A stretch of DNA of 64,000 nt, from positions 868,001-932,000 of the forward strand of contig CP012068.1 in the NCBI GenBank assembly GCA_001189495.1, written 5' to 3'. The notes under the pieces are model-generated. The model ran no database searches. It was not told where the DNA came from and worked only from the letters and a program-made list of their open reading frames with translations. Positions within the stretch are counted from its first letter, which is position 1; every line of letters starts with the position of its first letter. This document shows, piece by piece, positions 7,477 to 17,012 of the stretch. The translations under genes and the position numbers were made by a program. Source of the stretch: Eubacterium sulci ATCC 35585 (GTDB taxonomy: Bacteria; Bacillota; Clostridia; Peptostreptococcales; Anaerovoracaceae).

Positions 7477-8442
7477 TTATACTGTCTTTGCAATTGCAAT
7501 TACATCGCCTACAACTGCGCTTCCTGTAGGGAAGGCGCCAGCGCCTGCACCGTAGAACATAAGCTCGCCAACTGCATCACCTGTAACGTAAATTGCGTTA
7601 TACTCTCTTGAAACTGAAGCAAGTGGGTGACTGTTAGGCATTAGAACTGGCTTAACACTGTACTCGACCTGATCTCCAGAAAGTTTAGCAGATGCGATTA
7701 GCTTAATCTTGCTATCCTTTGCTTCTGCGTCTTCAATATCCTTCATTGTAATCTTGCTGATTCCAGTCGTTGGAATATCACCTGGCTTAACATACTTGTC
7801 AAAGCATAGAGTCATCAAAATGGAAAGCTTGTTTGCGGCATCAATGCCTTCAACGTCAGCAGTAGGATCAGCTTCAGCAAATCCCTTAATCTGTGCATCC
7901 TTAAGAGCATCCTTATATTCCATTCCATCAGCCTGCATGCAGCTTAGGATATAATTTGTTGTTCCGTTTACAATTCCCATAACTTCTAGGAATTCATTTC
8001 CGCTCAAAGCTTCCTGAATTGCAGTAAGGGCAGGTATTCCTCCTCCTACGCTAGCTTCAAATCTAAAGCTTACATTGTTTGCCTTAGCTGTTTCTGTTAG
8101 CTCCTTGTAGTTTGCAGCAACAGCAGCCTTGTTAGGTGTTACAACATGCTTGCCAGCCTTCATAGCCTTTAGCATATATTCGGTTGCTGGTTCAATTCCA
8201 CCAATGGCTTCAACGACTATATCTATATTATCGTTAGTTAAAACATCATCTACATTTGCAGTAGCTATCTCTGCAGGAAGGCCCTTTGACAAAGCTTTCT
8301 CTGTATTTCTTGCGAAAACCTTAGCTACTTCTATTTCACAACCGCTGCGCTTTGAAATTAGCTCAGCGTTTTTCTTCAATATATCAAAAGTTCCTCCGGC
8401 AACAGTACCGAAACCTAAGAGTCCAATCTTTACCTTCTTCAT
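7477..8442 (-). CDS. hom: Homoserine dehydrogenase lacking the ACT domain
   Basis: The enzyme reduces aspartate semialdehyde to homoserine for threonine and methionine synthesis. An N-terminal Rossmann segment (IGLLGFGTVAGGTF) binds NAD(P), VTPNKAAVA marks the cofactor/substrate junction, and the catalytic domain contains GGGIPAL, NGTTNYIL and GFAEADPTADVEG. The 321-residue protein ends at GAGAGAFPTGSAVVGDV, the end of the catalytic core. Bacillus-type enzymes continue for roughly 100 residues with a regulatory ACT domain. The stop is clean and a SEC-C gene follows. AAGGAGG precedes the ATG. An 18-bp palindrome occupies the promoter spacer. Confidence 0.95.
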   Translation of the reverse strand: MKKVKIGLLGFGTVAGGTFDILKKNAELISKRSGCEIEVAKVFARNTEKALSKGLPAEIATANVDDVLTNDNIDIVVEAIGGIEPATEYMLKAMKAGKHVVTPNKAAVAANYKELTETAKANNVSFRFEASVGGGIPALTAIQEALSGNEFLEVMGIVNGTTNYILSCMQADGMEYKDALKDAQIKGFAEADPTADVEGIDAANKLSILMTLCFDKYVKPGDIPTTGISKITMKDIEDAEAKDSKIKLIASAKLSGDQVEYSVKPVLMPNSHPLASVSREYNAIYVTGDAVGELMFYGAGAGAFPTGSAVVGDVIAIAKTV

Positions 8443-8470
8443 AATCTGCCTCCTTAATTTATTAGAAAAT

Positions 8471-8499
8471 ATTATAAACGAAAATTTTCGTTTTGTCTT
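8471..8499 (-). promoter_or_regulatory. hom promoter with an operator-like palindrome in its spacer
   Basis: On the minus strand the -10 box TATAAT is at 8476-8471 and a weak -35 (AAGACA) at 8499-8494, with a 17-bp spacer. The spacer together with one base of the -10 box is the perfect 18-bp palindrome AAACGAAAATTTTCGTTT (8476-8493). A repressor bound there would block RNA polymerase. The palindrome is about 95 bp before the divergent dipeptidase gene. Confidence 0.6.
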
Positions 8500-8587
8500 T
8501 GATTAAATTAAAATAATTAGCTCTTTCCATCTTGTTTTCTACAGTAAAAAGTTTAATATATATTTATAAGCTAAGGAGGAACGCTAG

Positions 8588-9547
8588 ATGAAAAACAGTA
8601 TGAAGATTATAGATCTACATTGCGATACACTTTTGGAATGTTGGAAACACAAGGAGCAAGGACTAAAAGATGGTCCTACTGCAATAAATATAGAAAAGCT
8701 TAGAGAAGGCGGAAGCCTTGCTCAGTGCTTTGCCATGTATCTTCCATGGAAGAGCATGAACATAGGACCATATGAGATACTTAAGGGTGTCTATGAGACA
8801 TATAAAGAGCAGATGGAACTAAATAAAGATGCTATAAGACCAGCCCTATGTGTTTCAGATATAGAGCAAAATGCTGCAGATGGAATGCTTTCATCCATAT
8901 TGACCATAGAGGATGGGGCATTTTTAGAGAACAAAATTGAGAGGCTTGATGAAGCCTATGAGATGGGCGTTAGAATGATAGGACTCATTTGGAATCACGA
9001 AAACTGCTTGGCATACCCAAATAATAGAGACGCAGTGGCTCACGAGAGAGGACTCAAGGTCTTTGGTATGGATGTTATTGAGAGAATGAACGAGCTTGGC
9101 ATTGTAATAGATTGCTCGCACCTAAACGAGGGTGGATTCTTTGATGTAGCAAAGCTTAGCAAAAAGCCGTTTATGGCTTCGCACTCATGTGCAAGGGCTC
9201 TATGCGACCATCCTAGAAATCTCAGCGATGAGCAGCTTCACATGCTTGGAGAAAAGGGCGGTGTAGTTGGAATTAACTTCTACGGAGCATTTTTGAATAA
9301 AAGTGGAGATGCAGCAAGCTTTGATAGAATAATAGATCATCTAAAGTACATGAAGGATAAAGCAGGTATCGATGCAATTGCTTTAGGTTCTGACTTTGAT
9401 GGAATAGATGATAATGGAGAACTTGTTGATTTCACTGGCTATGTGCCTTTGATGGACAAAATGAGCAAGCATTTTAGCGATGACGAAATTGAGAAAATCA
9501 GTCATTTAAATGCTATGAGAGTATTTAGGGAGAATATAGGCAGATAA
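8588..9547 (+). CDS. Membrane-dipeptidase-like metallopeptidase, family M19
   Basis: This 319-residue zinc dipeptidase is related to renal dipeptidase; bacterial members hydrolyse L-dipeptides, including some with a C-terminal D-residue. Metal ligands are visible: the HCD pair near the N-terminus (IDLHCDTLLE), the bridging Glu in TIEDGAFL, and His in IDCSHLNEGG and ASHSCARAL. The C-terminal GSDFDGID is also a family signature. There is no signal peptide, so it acts in the cytosol. TAAGGAGG lies before the ATG. The stop overlaps the start of trmL (TAATGG), so the two are translationally coupled. Confidence 0.92.
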   Translation: MKNSMKIIDLHCDTLLECWKHKEQGLKDGPTAINIEKLREGGSLAQCFAMYLPWKSMNIGPYEILKGVYETYKEQMELNKDAIRPALCVSDIEQNAADGMLSSILTIEDGAFLENKIERLDEAYEMGVRMIGLIWNHENCLAYPNNRDAVAHERGLKVFGMDVIERMNELGIVIDCSHLNEGGFFDVAKLSKKPFMASHSCARALCDHPRNLSDEQLHMLGEKGGVVGINFYGAFLNKSGDAASFDRIIDHLKYMKDKAGIDAIALGSDFDGIDDNGELVDFTGYVPLMDKMSKHFSDDEIEKISHLNAMRVFRENIGR

Positions 9548-10017
9548 TGGCATTACATATAGTTTTTGTTGAACCAGAGATACCACCAAATACCGGAAAT
9601 ATAGCAAGGACATGTGCAGCAACTAATACAAAGCTTCATCTTGTGAAGCCGCTTGGATTTGATATAAGTGAGAAGGCTGTTAAGAGGGCAGGTCTAGATT
9701 ACTGGCCTTATGTGGACCTTGAGATTCACGAGTCACTAGATGATTTCATGGAGAAATATAAGGATAAGCGCAAATTTCTTGCAACGACTAAAGGTGGGCG
9801 CATATATACAGATTTTGAATATATGGACGACGATATGTTTTTGTTCGGAAGGGAAACAAAGGGGCTTCCTCGTGATTTCATAGCCAAAAACGAAGAAATG
9901 GCTATAAGAATTCCTATGAGTGAAAACACTAGGTTAAGGTCATTTAATCTATCAAATTCTGCCAATATTATTTTGTTTGAGGCCTTGCGTCAACTAGGTT
10001 TTCCTGAGCTTAAATAA
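9547..10017 (+). CDS. trmL: tRNA (cytidine(34)-2'-O)-methyltransferase
   Basis: This small SPOUT methyltransferase modifies the wobble ribose of tRNA-Leu. At 156 residues it is the usual TrmL size without an RNA-binding extension. The SAM-binding trefoil knot is seen as FGRETKGLP (about residues 101-109), IRIPMSENTRLRSFNLSNSANI and the C-terminal EALRQLG. The N-terminal EPEIPPNTGNIARTCAATNT is diagnostic. Its ATG overlaps the dipeptidase stop. A promoter for rpoN follows directly, so this is the last gene of its unit. Confidence 0.95.
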   Translation: MALHIVFVEPEIPPNTGNIARTCAATNTKLHLVKPLGFDISEKAVKRAGLDYWPYVDLEIHESLDDFMEKYKDKRKFLATTKGGRIYTDFEYMDDDMFLFGRETKGLPRDFIAKNEEMAIRIPMSENTRLRSFNLSNSANIILFEALRQLGFPELK

Positions 10018-10018
10018 T

Positions 10019-10047
10019 TTGCTATAGTTTTTTCAATATGGTATAAT
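10019..10047 (+). promoter_or_regulatory. rpoN promoter
   Basis: TTGCTA (10019-10024), a 17-bp spacer and a perfect TATAAT (10042-10047) lie 38 bp before the rpoN TTG start. Confidence 0.65.
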
Positions 10048-10084
10048 AATTGCATAATATTGTTGAATTGCTGGAGATTTTGCT

Positions 10085-11455
10085 TTGAAGATAGGATACG
10101 AACTGACAATTGAACAGACCCAAAAGCTGTCGATGACACCAGAGCTTATTCAGGCGATACAGATTTTGCAATACAATAATCAGGAACTTAATGAATATAT
10201 AGACAAGGAGCTTCTTGAGAATCCGATACTTGAGTCGGAATATCACAAGGAGTCCGATACAGAGATAGATATAGACAGCCTGAGAGATCAGTTAATTCAG
10301 GCAGACGAGAATGTAGAAGCGTATAAGCAGTGGGAAAGTCATAGCACAAGCGATGAGTACTCATACGAGAATTTTGTTGCTTTTAACTATACCTTGACGG
10401 AATTTCTGATAGAGCAATTACATTTTTCGAGTCTTAAGGGTCAGGATGCCGAGATAGGTCGTTACATAATTGAGAATATCGATGATAACGGCTATCTTTC
10501 TATGTCATTAGAAGAGATTTGCAGTGTTTTAGATGTTGATCTAGATAGCTGCGAAAGAGTTTTAGATCTTATTCATACCTTTGAACCTTCAGGAGTAGGA
10601 GCAAGAGACTTAAACGAATGCCTCATCATTCAGCTTGCATCTTTAGGAGAGCTAACCGATGAGATTGAATTTATCATATCAAATAGACTTAAGGACTTAG
10701 CTGATAATAAATATGCCCTTATTTCTAAAGAAGTAGGCATAAGTCTTACAGAGGTTCAGGGAATAGCTGATTTGATAAAGACGCTTGAGCCTAAACCAGG
10801 CAGAGGCTTTGATTCTGACAATAGCATCAAGTACATACTTCCGGATATATACGTGGAAGAAACAAATGGTGAGTATATAGTAAGCGCCAATGATGGAAGT
10901 ACTCCAAGTTTACATATTAGCTCATACTATAATTCACTTACAGAAGAGGCAAAGTCCGACAAGGAGCTTTCTAACTATCTAAATAATAGATTTAATTCTG
11001 CGATGTGGCTTATGAAGAGCATTGAGCAGAGGAAGAAGACTATTTATAATGTTGCCAGCGCAATAGTTCAGTTTCAGAATGACTTCTTTGCTAAAGGAGA
11101 GAGGTTCCTTAAGCCTTTGACACTCAAGCAAATTGCTGAAACTGTCGGAGTTCATGAGTCAACTGTGAGTCGTGCAATAAATGGCAAATATATGCAATGC
11201 CCTAGAGGAGTTTTTGAGCTTAAGTATTTCTTTACAGGCGGAATCCTTAATGAAGATGGTAGCGGAGTTTCATCAAATAGCATTAAATCTATGATTAAGG
11301 AATTTGTAGACGCTGAGGATGATAAGAAACCCTTAAGCGATTCTAAGATTTCAGAGATGCTTCACGAGAAGGGCATAGATATTTCAAGAAGAACAGTTGC
11401 AAAATATAGAGATGATATAGGCATACTGCCTTCGTCCAAAAGAAGACGTTTTTAG
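10085..11455 (+). CDS. rpoN: RNA polymerase sigma-54 factor
   Basis: RpoN directs RNA polymerase to -24/-12 promoters and needs an enhancer-binding ATPase to open DNA. The 456 residues cover region I (QTQKLSMTPELIQAIQILQ, the activator-interacting domain), an acidic region II, the core-binding domain (about 90-280), and the DNA-binding part with a helix-turn-helix at VGVHESTVSRAINGKY. The C-terminal RpoN box reads SRRTVAKYRDDIGILPSSKRRR. TTG is the chosen start, with GGAG ten bases upstream and homology beginning at once. No enhancer-binding protein is in this window. It lies 63 bp before gap, where many Firmicutes have cggR between rpoN and gap. Confidence 0.97.
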   Translation: MKIGYELTIEQTQKLSMTPELIQAIQILQYNNQELNEYIDKELLENPILESEYHKESDTEIDIDSLRDQLIQADENVEAYKQWESHSTSDEYSYENFVAFNYTLTEFLIEQLHFSSLKGQDAEIGRYIIENIDDNGYLSMSLEEICSVLDVDLDSCERVLDLIHTFEPSGVGARDLNECLIIQLASLGELTDEIEFIISNRLKDLADNKYALISKEVGISLTEVQGIADLIKTLEPKPGRGFDSDNSIKYILPDIYVEETNGEYIVSANDGSTPSLHISSYYNSLTEEAKSDKELSNYLNNRFNSAMWLMKSIEQRKKTIYNVASAIVQFQNDFFAKGERFLKPLTLKQIAETVGVHESTVSRAINGKYMQCPRGVFELKYFFTGGILNEDGSGVSSNSIKSMIKEFVDAEDDKKPLSDSKISEMLHEKGIDISRRTVAKYRDDIGILPSSKRRRF

Positions 11456-11518
11456 GTTTACACCTTTTAACATACAATATAGCTTTAATTAAGAAATAAA
11501 GAGACATGGAGGGTTATT

Positions 11519-12538
11519 ATGTCAATTAAAGTTGGTATCAGTGGATACGGAAGAATCGGACGTCTTGTACTAAGAGCGTCACTAGAACATCCGGAGATCG
11601 AAATTGTAGGAATCAACTACAGAAGTGCAGAGGATATGGAATATCTCGCATATCTTCTGAAATACGATTCCACATTTGGAAGATTCCCTGCTGAGGTAGG
11701 ATATTATGACGGAGGTATCATCATCGGAGGCAAGAAGATACCTGTTTATAAGGAATCCGATATCAAAAATATTCCATGGAGAGAATGCGGTGCAGAGTAT
11801 GTTGTCGAGTCAACAGGTGCATACACAACTACCGAAAAGGCTCTAGGACATATAGAAGCTGGTGCCAAGAAGGTTGTTATCTCAGCTCCTGCAAAGGACA
11901 AGGATACTCCAACATTCGTTTGCGGAGTTAACACAGACAAGTACACAAAGGACATGCTAGTTGTTTCAAATGCATCTTGCACAACAAACTGTCTAGCTCC
12001 ACTTTGCAAGGTTCTAGAAGATAAGTTCGGTATCGAAAAGGGTCTTATGTCAACAATCCACGCAGCTACATCCAAGCAGAAAACAGTTGATGGAAAGTCA
12101 ACAAAGGATTGGCGTATAGGCAGAAGTGTATTCGGAAACATCATTCCTACATCAACAGGAGCAGCTAAGGCTGTTGGACTAGTTATTCCTGAAGTTGCAG
12201 GAAAACTTACTGGTCTTGCATTCCGTGTTCCTACAGCAGACGTATCTGTTGTTGACCTAAACGTTGTTCTTAAGACAGCTACAACCCTAGAAGAAGTAAA
12301 GGCGGCTGTTAAGGAGGCTTCAGAGACATACATGAAGGGCATCCTAGAGTACATGGATGACGAGTGCGTAACAAGCGATTTCATCGGTGATGCAAACACA
12401 TCAATCTTTGATGCACGCCAGGGAATCCAGCTTGATGAAAAGTTCTTTAAGTTCCTAGCTTACTATGACAACGAATTCGGTTATTCCTCCAAGATTCTCA
12501 ATTTGATAGAGCATATGAGCGCTGTCGACAATAAATAG
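11519..12538 (+). CDS. gap: Glyceraldehyde-3-phosphate dehydrogenase, type I
   Basis: This enzyme oxidises and phosphorylates glyceraldehyde-3-phosphate to 1,3-bisphosphoglycerate in glycolysis. It has 339 residues. The NAD(P) fold begins with [15 protein letters not shown], the catalytic cysteine is Cys154 in SNASCTTNC, and the phosphate-binding GAAKAVG and [13 protein letters not shown] segments are present. The second-strand loop that normally has an Asp binding the adenosine ribose of NAD reads INYRSAED here, which may change cofactor choice. TGGAGGG lies six bases before the ATG. It heads gap-pgk-tpiA with gaps of only two and one bases. Confidence 0.96.
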   Translation: MSIKVGISGYGRIGRLVLRASLEHPEIEIVGINYRSAEDMEYLAYLLKYDSTFGRFPAEVGYYDGGIIIGGKKIPVYKESDIKNIPWRECGAEYVVESTGAYTTTEKALGHIEAGAKKVVISAPAKDKDTPTFVCGVNTDKYTKDMLVVSNASCTTNCLAPLCKVLEDKFGIEKGLMSTIHAATSKQKTVDGKSTKDWRIGRSVFGNIIPTSTGAAKAVGLVIPEVAGKLTGLAFRVPTADVSVVDLNVVLKTATTLEEVKAAVKEASETYMKGILEYMDDECVTSDFIGDANTSIFDARQGIQLDEKFFKFLAYYDNEFGYSSKILNLIEHMSAVDNK

Positions 12539-12540
12539 AT

Positions 12541-13728
12541 ATGAAAAAGACAATAAGAGATATAGATTTAAAGGGCAAAAGAGTTCTAATCAGATGTGAT
12601 TTCAACGTGCCTCTTGATAGCAATCAAAACATAACAGATGACACCAGAATAAGAGCTGCGCTTCCTACTCTAGAGTACATGCTTACGCAGGGTGCTAAGG
12701 TTGTTGTAATGTCTCACCTTGGTAGACCTAAGGGCAAGGCTGCTGCTGAATTCAGCCTAGCTCCAGTAGCTGTAAGACTTGCTGAGCTTTTAGGTAAGCA
12801 AGTTGAATTTGCAGACAGTGATGTCGTTGTAGACGATTCAGTTAAGGAAAAGGTAGCTGCACTAAAGGATGGAGATGTGCTACTTCTTCAGAACGTTAGA
12901 TTCCGCAAAGAGGAGACAGACAATGAGCCTGGCTTTGCTAAGGAGCTAGCATCTCTAGGAGATGTATTTGTTCAGGAAGCTTTCGGTACTGCGCATAGAG
13001 CACATGCATCAACTGCTGGTGTTGCAGATTATCTTCCATGTGTTTCAGGATTCCTTATCGAGAAGGAAGTTAAGTTCCTAGGTTCAGCCTTACAGAATCC
13101 TCAGAGACCTTTCGTTGCCATTATGGGTGGCGCAAAGGTTGGAGATAAGATTAAGGTTATAGAAAATCTTCTAACAAAGGTTGATACTTTGATAATAGGA
13201 GGAGGAATGTCATATACATTCTACAAGGCAATGGGACTAGAAATTGGAAAATCTATACTAGATGCTGATAATATAGACCTAGCTAAAATGCTCCTTGAGA
13301 AGGCAACTTCCCTAAATGTAAAGCTCTTGCTACCTGTAGACATAGTATGTGCAGATGAGTTTAGCAACGACGCTAAGTACCAGACATATAGCAGAGATCA
13401 GATTCCAAGCGATATGATGGGGCTTGATATAGGCGAGGAAACAGTTAAACTTTATAGCGAGGAAATTGCAAAGGCAAAGACTGTTGTTTGGAATGGACCT
13501 ATGGGCGTATTTGAGATGGAAAACTTTGCAAAGGGCACAAAGGCAATAGCAGAGGCACTTGCAAAATCAGATGCGACCACAATTATAGGCGGTGGTGATT
13601 CAGCTGCTGCGGTAGAGCAGTTTGGACTTGCAGACAAGATGAGTCATATTTCTACGGGCGGAGGAGCTTCGCTCGAGTTCTTGGAAGGTAAGATTCTTCC
13701 AGGCATAAGCATCATAGAGGAGAAATAA
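12541..13728 (+). CDS. pgk: Phosphoglycerate kinase
   Basis: Pgk transfers the acyl phosphate of 1,3-bisphosphoglycerate to ADP, the first ATP-yielding step of glycolysis. The 395-residue protein has the full two-domain layout: N-terminal substrate domain ([21 protein letters not shown], the [12 protein letters not shown] basic patch) and C-terminal nucleotide domain ([40 protein letters not shown]). It starts two bases after gap, with only a weak GAG-rich RBS within the gap 3' end, so translation is probably coupled. Confidence 0.98.
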   Translation: MKKTIRDIDLKGKRVLIRCDFNVPLDSNQNITDDTRIRAALPTLEYMLTQGAKVVVMSHLGRPKGKAAAEFSLAPVAVRLAELLGKQVEFADSDVVVDDSVKEKVAALKDGDVLLLQNVRFRKEETDNEPGFAKELASLGDVFVQEAFGTAHRAHASTAGVADYLPCVSGFLIEKEVKFLGSALQNPQRPFVAIMGGAKVGDKIKVIENLLTKVDTLIIGGGMSYTFYKAMGLEIGKSILDADNIDLAKMLLEKATSLNVKLLLPVDIVCADEFSNDAKYQTYSRDQIPSDMMGLDIGEETVKLYSEEIAKAKTVVWNGPMGVFEMENFAKGTKAIAEALAKSDATTIIGGGDSAAAVEQFGLADKMSHISTGGGASLEFLEGKILPGISIIEEK

Positions 13729-13729
13729 A

Positions 13730-14482
13730 ATGATTAGGATACCTTTGATTGCAGGTAACTGGAAGATGTATAAAACCACAGCTGAGGCCAAGGCTTTTGC
13801 TGAGGAGTTTTCTAAGCTATACAAGGATACTGATGTTAGAGCAGCTATATGTGCTCCATTTACTCAGCTTGTAGCACTCAAAGAGGCATTTGCTGGAACA
13901 AATGTCAAGCTTGGCGCACAGAACGTTCACTTCGAGGATGAGGGAGCTTTCACAGGTGAGATTTCAGTAGAGATGCTTAAGGAAATTGGTGTTGACTACT
14001 GCATTATCGGACATTCAGAGAGAAGAGAATACTTTGCTGAGACAGATGAAACAGTTAATCTCAAGCTAAAGAAACTTTTTTCATCAAGTGAGATCATTCC
14101 TATTCTCTGCGTAGGCGAAAACCTAAGCGAAAGAGAGGCAGGAAATGCCTTTGATGTAGTTGAAGGACAGCTTAAGGCAGATCTAGAAGGAATCGATAAA
14201 GCAGATGTATCAAAGCTTGTAATTGCATACGAGCCAATCTGGGCCATAGGTACTGGAAAGACTGCTACACCAGAGCAGGCAGGAGAGATGTGTGCCCACA
14301 TCAGAAACATCGTAGAGAAATTATATGATGAAGATACATGTGACAGTGTAATTATCCAGTATGGTGGTAGTGTTAAGCCAGAAAATGCAAGCGAAATAAT
14401 GAATATGGACGAGATAGATGGCGCACTTGTAGGTGGAGCTAGTCTAGATGCATCAAAATTCATTAAAATTGTCAATTTCTAA
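13730..14482 (+). CDS. tpiA: Triosephosphate isomerase
   Basis: TpiA interconverts dihydroxyacetone phosphate and glyceraldehyde-3-phosphate. The 250-residue single TIM barrel shows substrate-binding Asn/Lys (AGNWKMYK), electrophilic His (IIGHSERREYF), catalytic Glu in AYEPIWAIGTGKTA with the flexible lid, and the phosphate grip (YGGSVKPENA, GALVGGASL). It follows pgk by one base and the RBS (GAGGAGAAATAAA) sits in the pgk end. This is the last glycolytic gene of the cluster; pgm and eno are not adjacent here. Confidence 0.98.
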   Translation: MIRIPLIAGNWKMYKTTAEAKAFAEEFSKLYKDTDVRAAICAPFTQLVALKEAFAGTNVKLGAQNVHFEDEGAFTGEISVEMLKEIGVDYCIIGHSERREYFAETDETVNLKLKKLFSSSEIIPILCVGENLSEREAGNAFDVVEGQLKADLEGIDKADVSKLVIAYEPIWAIGTGKTATPEQAGEMCAHIRNIVEKLYDEDTCDSVIIQYGGSVKPENASEIMNMDEIDGALVGGASLDASKFIKIVNF

Positions 14483-14551
14483 TGCAATTTACTTGATTTT
14501 GCACTCTTCTTATGGTAGAGTTTAATAGTTAAATTGCAAGGAGGATTAACT

Positions 14552-14785
14552 ATGCATACAGCTTTGATGGTTATACTAGCTATTGTCAGTGTGTTTCTGA
14601 TAATAAGTGTACTATTGCAGTCAGGAAATAGTGATGGATTGTCAGGATCTATCGCAGGTGGCGCAGAGCAGCTTTTCGGAAAGAAGAAGAGTTCAGGATA
14701 TGACTTGCTTCTCAAGAGAATGACTGTTATTGCAGCGATTGCATTTATTGTGTTGTCGCTTGTACTAGTCACAGTTAATAAGTAG
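14552..14785 (+). CDS. secG: Preprotein translocase subunit SecG
   Basis: SecG is the small non-essential subunit of the SecYEG channel. The 77-residue product has two hydrophobic helices (about 4-22 and 54-74) joined by the conserved glycine/serine cytosolic loop (QSGNSDGLSGSIAGGAEQLFGKKKSSG). The ATG at 14552 has AAGGAGG eight bases upstream; an in-frame TTG at 14534 would place that RBS inside the gene and is rejected. It follows tpiA by about 70 bp, and its place after the glycolytic cluster is common in Firmicutes. A hairpin separates it from hppA. Confidence 0.95.
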   Translation: MHTALMVILAIVSVFLIISVLLQSGNSDGLSGSIAGGAEQLFGKKKSSGYDLLLKRMTVIAAIAFIVLSLVLVTVNK

Positions 14786-14805
14786 TTTATTATTTTCGCA
14801 AAATA

Positions 14806-14832
14806 TGAGAGGTGCTAATTCGGTACCTCTCA
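14806..14832 (+). terminator. Hairpin between secG and hppA
   Basis: TGAGAGGT (14806-14813) pairs with ACCTCTCA (14825-14832) around an 11-base loop. The following AGTTGTTGTTTT is only partly T-rich, so it may be a leaky terminator. Confidence 0.5.
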
Positions 14833-14864
14833 AGTTGTTGTTTTGTGAGTAGGAGGTATTATTT

Positions 14865-16862
14865 ATGATGAGCTATATCGCTCCCGTTGCAGCAGCATTT
14901 GGCCTACTAGTAGCTTTTGGCCTTGCTAGCTGGATCAAAAAAGAAGACGAGGGCACAGACAGAATGAGGGAAATTGCCAGCTACATCAGAGAAGGTGCGA
15001 TGGCGTTCCTAACAAGAGAGTACAAGACAATGGTCTTCGTAGTCGCTGTTTTGTTCCTAGCACTTGGCTTTGGTCTAAATAGCTGGACAACAGCTATTCT
15101 TTACCTAGTTGGTGCGTGTCTATCAGTTTTAGCTGGATATTTCGGCATGAACGTTGCTACAAGAGGTAACGTAAGAACTGCTAACGCAGCTATGAATTCA
15201 GGTATGCCTAAGGCCCTAAAGATCGCTTTCCGAAGCGGTGCTGTTATGGGACTTTGCGTATCAGGTCTTGGACTACTAGGTCTTGGAATTGTTTTCTGTC
15301 TTCTAGACTTCGCAACAGTACAGCAGTGCTTGACAGGCTTTGGTCTAGGTGCTTCATCAATGGCTCTCTTCGGAAGAGTTGGTGGTGGTATCTACACAAA
15401 GGCTGCTGACGTAGGTGCTGACCTTGTAGGTAAGGTAGAAGCAGGCATCCCTGAGGACGATCCACGTAACCCTGCAGTTATCGCTGATAATGTAGGTGAC
15501 AACGTAGGTGACGTTGCAGGAATGGGATCAGACCTATTTGAATCATATGTTGGTTCAATCATTTCAGCTATTACACTTGCAACAGTTGCAGCAGTTAATG
15601 CTCCATTCTCAGAGTTAGAAGCTGCTCTCTTCCCACTAATTCTATCAGCAATTGGTATAGTTGCTTCAATTCTAGGAATTTTGATGGTAAGAGGTGGAGA
15701 CAATGTTAACCCAGCTAAGGCACTCAACATGGGTACTTATGTAAGTGGTATCATTGTAATCGTTTCTTCAATTCTACTAAGTAAGTACATGCTTCACACA
15801 TATGACTATGCGTGGGCTATTATAGCAGGTCTACTCTGCGGTATCTTGATTGGTAAGCTTACTGAGATTTATACTTCAGCAGACTATGGCTTTGTAAAGA
15901 AGATTGCAGATCAGTCACAGACAGGTGCTGCAACAACAATCATTTCAGGTCTTGGTGTTGGTATGATGTCAACTCTAATGCCAATCATCTTCATCGCAAT
16001 AGGCATCTTCGTAGCCTTCAAGTTCGGTGGAGTATACGGAATCGCGCTTTCAGCAGTAGGTATGCTTTCAACAACAGGTATGACAGTTGCAGTTGACGCT
16101 TATGGTCCTGTATCTGACAATGCTGGTGGTATTGCAGAGATGTCAGAGCTTCCACACGAAGTAAGAGACATCACAGATACACTTGACTCAGTAGGAAACA
16201 CAACAGCTGCTATCGGTAAGGGATTTGCTATCGGTTCTGCTGCACTTACAGCTCTTGCTCTATTCGTAGCATATGCTGAGGTTGCTAAGATCGAGATCGT
16301 AAGCTTGCTAGATCCAATCGTAATTATCGGACTATTCATAGGAGCTATGCTTCCATTTATCTTCTCAGCTATGACAATGAACTCAGTAGGTAAGGCAGCT
16401 AACCAGATGATCGAAGAGGTTAGACGTCAGTTCAGAGAAGATAAGGGAATCATGGAAGGAACTTCTAAGCCAGACTATGCAAGATGCGTAAGCATTTCAA
16501 CAAGTGCCGCTCTTAGGGAAATGGTAATCCCAGCTGTTATGGCTATCATAGTTCCACTACTAGTTGGATTCATCCTAGGTAAGGAAGCTCTAGCAGGTGC
16601 TCTTGCTGGTGCGCTTTCATCAGGTGTACTACTTGCTATCATGATGGCAAACGCTGGTGGTGCTTGGGATAACGCTAAGAAGTATATTGAAGCAGGTCAC
16701 TTCGGTGGCAAGGGTTCAGAGCCACATAAGGCTGCAGTTGTTGGTGACACAGTAGGTGATCCATTCAAGGATACATCAGGACCATCAATCAACATCCTTA
16801 TCAAGCTTATGACAATTGTATCACTTGTATTTGCTCCACTATTCGGAAGCGGAATCCTATAA
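14865..16862 (+). CDS. hppA: Membrane-bound ion-translocating pyrophosphatase
   Basis: This integral membrane enzyme couples pyrophosphate hydrolysis to export of Na+ and/or H+, conserving energy in anaerobes. It has 665 residues and about 16 membrane helices. The pyrophosphate/Mg site is clear: [35 protein letters not shown] and, near the C-terminus, [19 protein letters not shown]. The [10 protein letters not shown] motif has Ala after GNTT, the signature of the K+-dependent subfamily (K+-independent enzymes have Lys there). Whether Na+ or H+ is moved cannot be read safely by eye. AGGAGG precedes ATG 14865. It forms its own unit with a strong terminator. Confidence 0.96.
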   Translation: MMSYIAPVAAAFGLLVAFGLASWIKKEDEGTDRMREIASYIREGAMAFLTREYKTMVFVVAVLFLALGFGLNSWTTAILYLVGACLSVLAGYFGMNVATRGNVRTANAAMNSGMPKALKIAFRSGAVMGLCVSGLGLLGLGIVFCLLDFATVQQCLTGFGLGASSMALFGRVGGGIYTKAADVGADLVGKVEAGIPEDDPRNPAVIADNVGDNVGDVAGMGSDLFESYVGSIISAITLATVAAVNAPFSELEAALFPLILSAIGIVASILGILMVRGGDNVNPAKALNMGTYVSGIIVIVSSILLSKYMLHTYDYAWAIIAGLLCGILIGKLTEIYTSADYGFVKKIADQSQTGAATTIISGLGVGMMSTLMPIIFIAIGIFVAFKFGGVYGIALSAVGMLSTTGMTVAVDAYGPVSDNAGGIAEMSELPHEVRDITDTLDSVGNTTAAIGKGFAIGSAALTALALFVAYAEVAKIEIVSLLDPIVIIGLFIGAMLPFIFSAMTMNSVGKAANQMIEEVRRQFREDKGIMEGTSKPDYARCVSISTSAALREMVIPAVMAIIVPLLVGFILGKEALAGALAGALSSGVLLAIMMANAGGAWDNAKKYIEAGHFGGKGSEPHKAAVVGDTVGDPFKDTSGPSINILIKLMTIVSLVFAPLFGSGIL

Positions 16863-16883
16863 GATAAAGTAAATAAGCAAAAT

Positions 16884-16917
16884 AAACTCCTCTTCACATA
16901 AGTGAAGGGGAGTTTTT
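16884..16917 (+). terminator. hppA terminator
   Basis: AAACTCC plus CTTCAC pair with GTGAAG plus GGAGTTT around a 4-base loop, with one T/G irregularity in the stem, followed by TTTTT. Confidence 0.85.
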
Positions 16918-16963
16918 GTCATATAGCCCTCAGTTTTTATATGTAGTAAATGAGTAACTACGC

Positions 16964-16996
16964 AAAAAAAACACTCCTTAGCTTGCTAAGGAGTGT
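16964..16996 (-). terminator. Terminator of the crotonase gene
   Basis: ACACTCCTTAGC (16971-16982) pairs perfectly with GCTAAGGAGTGT (16985-16996). On the minus strand the stem is followed by a U tract templated by the A run at 16964-16970. Confidence 0.85.
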
Positions 16997-17012
16997 AATA
17001 GTTCCTTCAGAT

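Noticed and set aside
11746-12399. 217-residue open frame antisense to gap
   Set aside because: It is fully inside gap, has no RBS and a Ser/Thr-rich composition typical of reversed coding sequence.
13996-14475. 159-residue open frame antisense to tpiA
   Set aside because: It is a shadow of tpiA, with no start signals and no recognisable motif.
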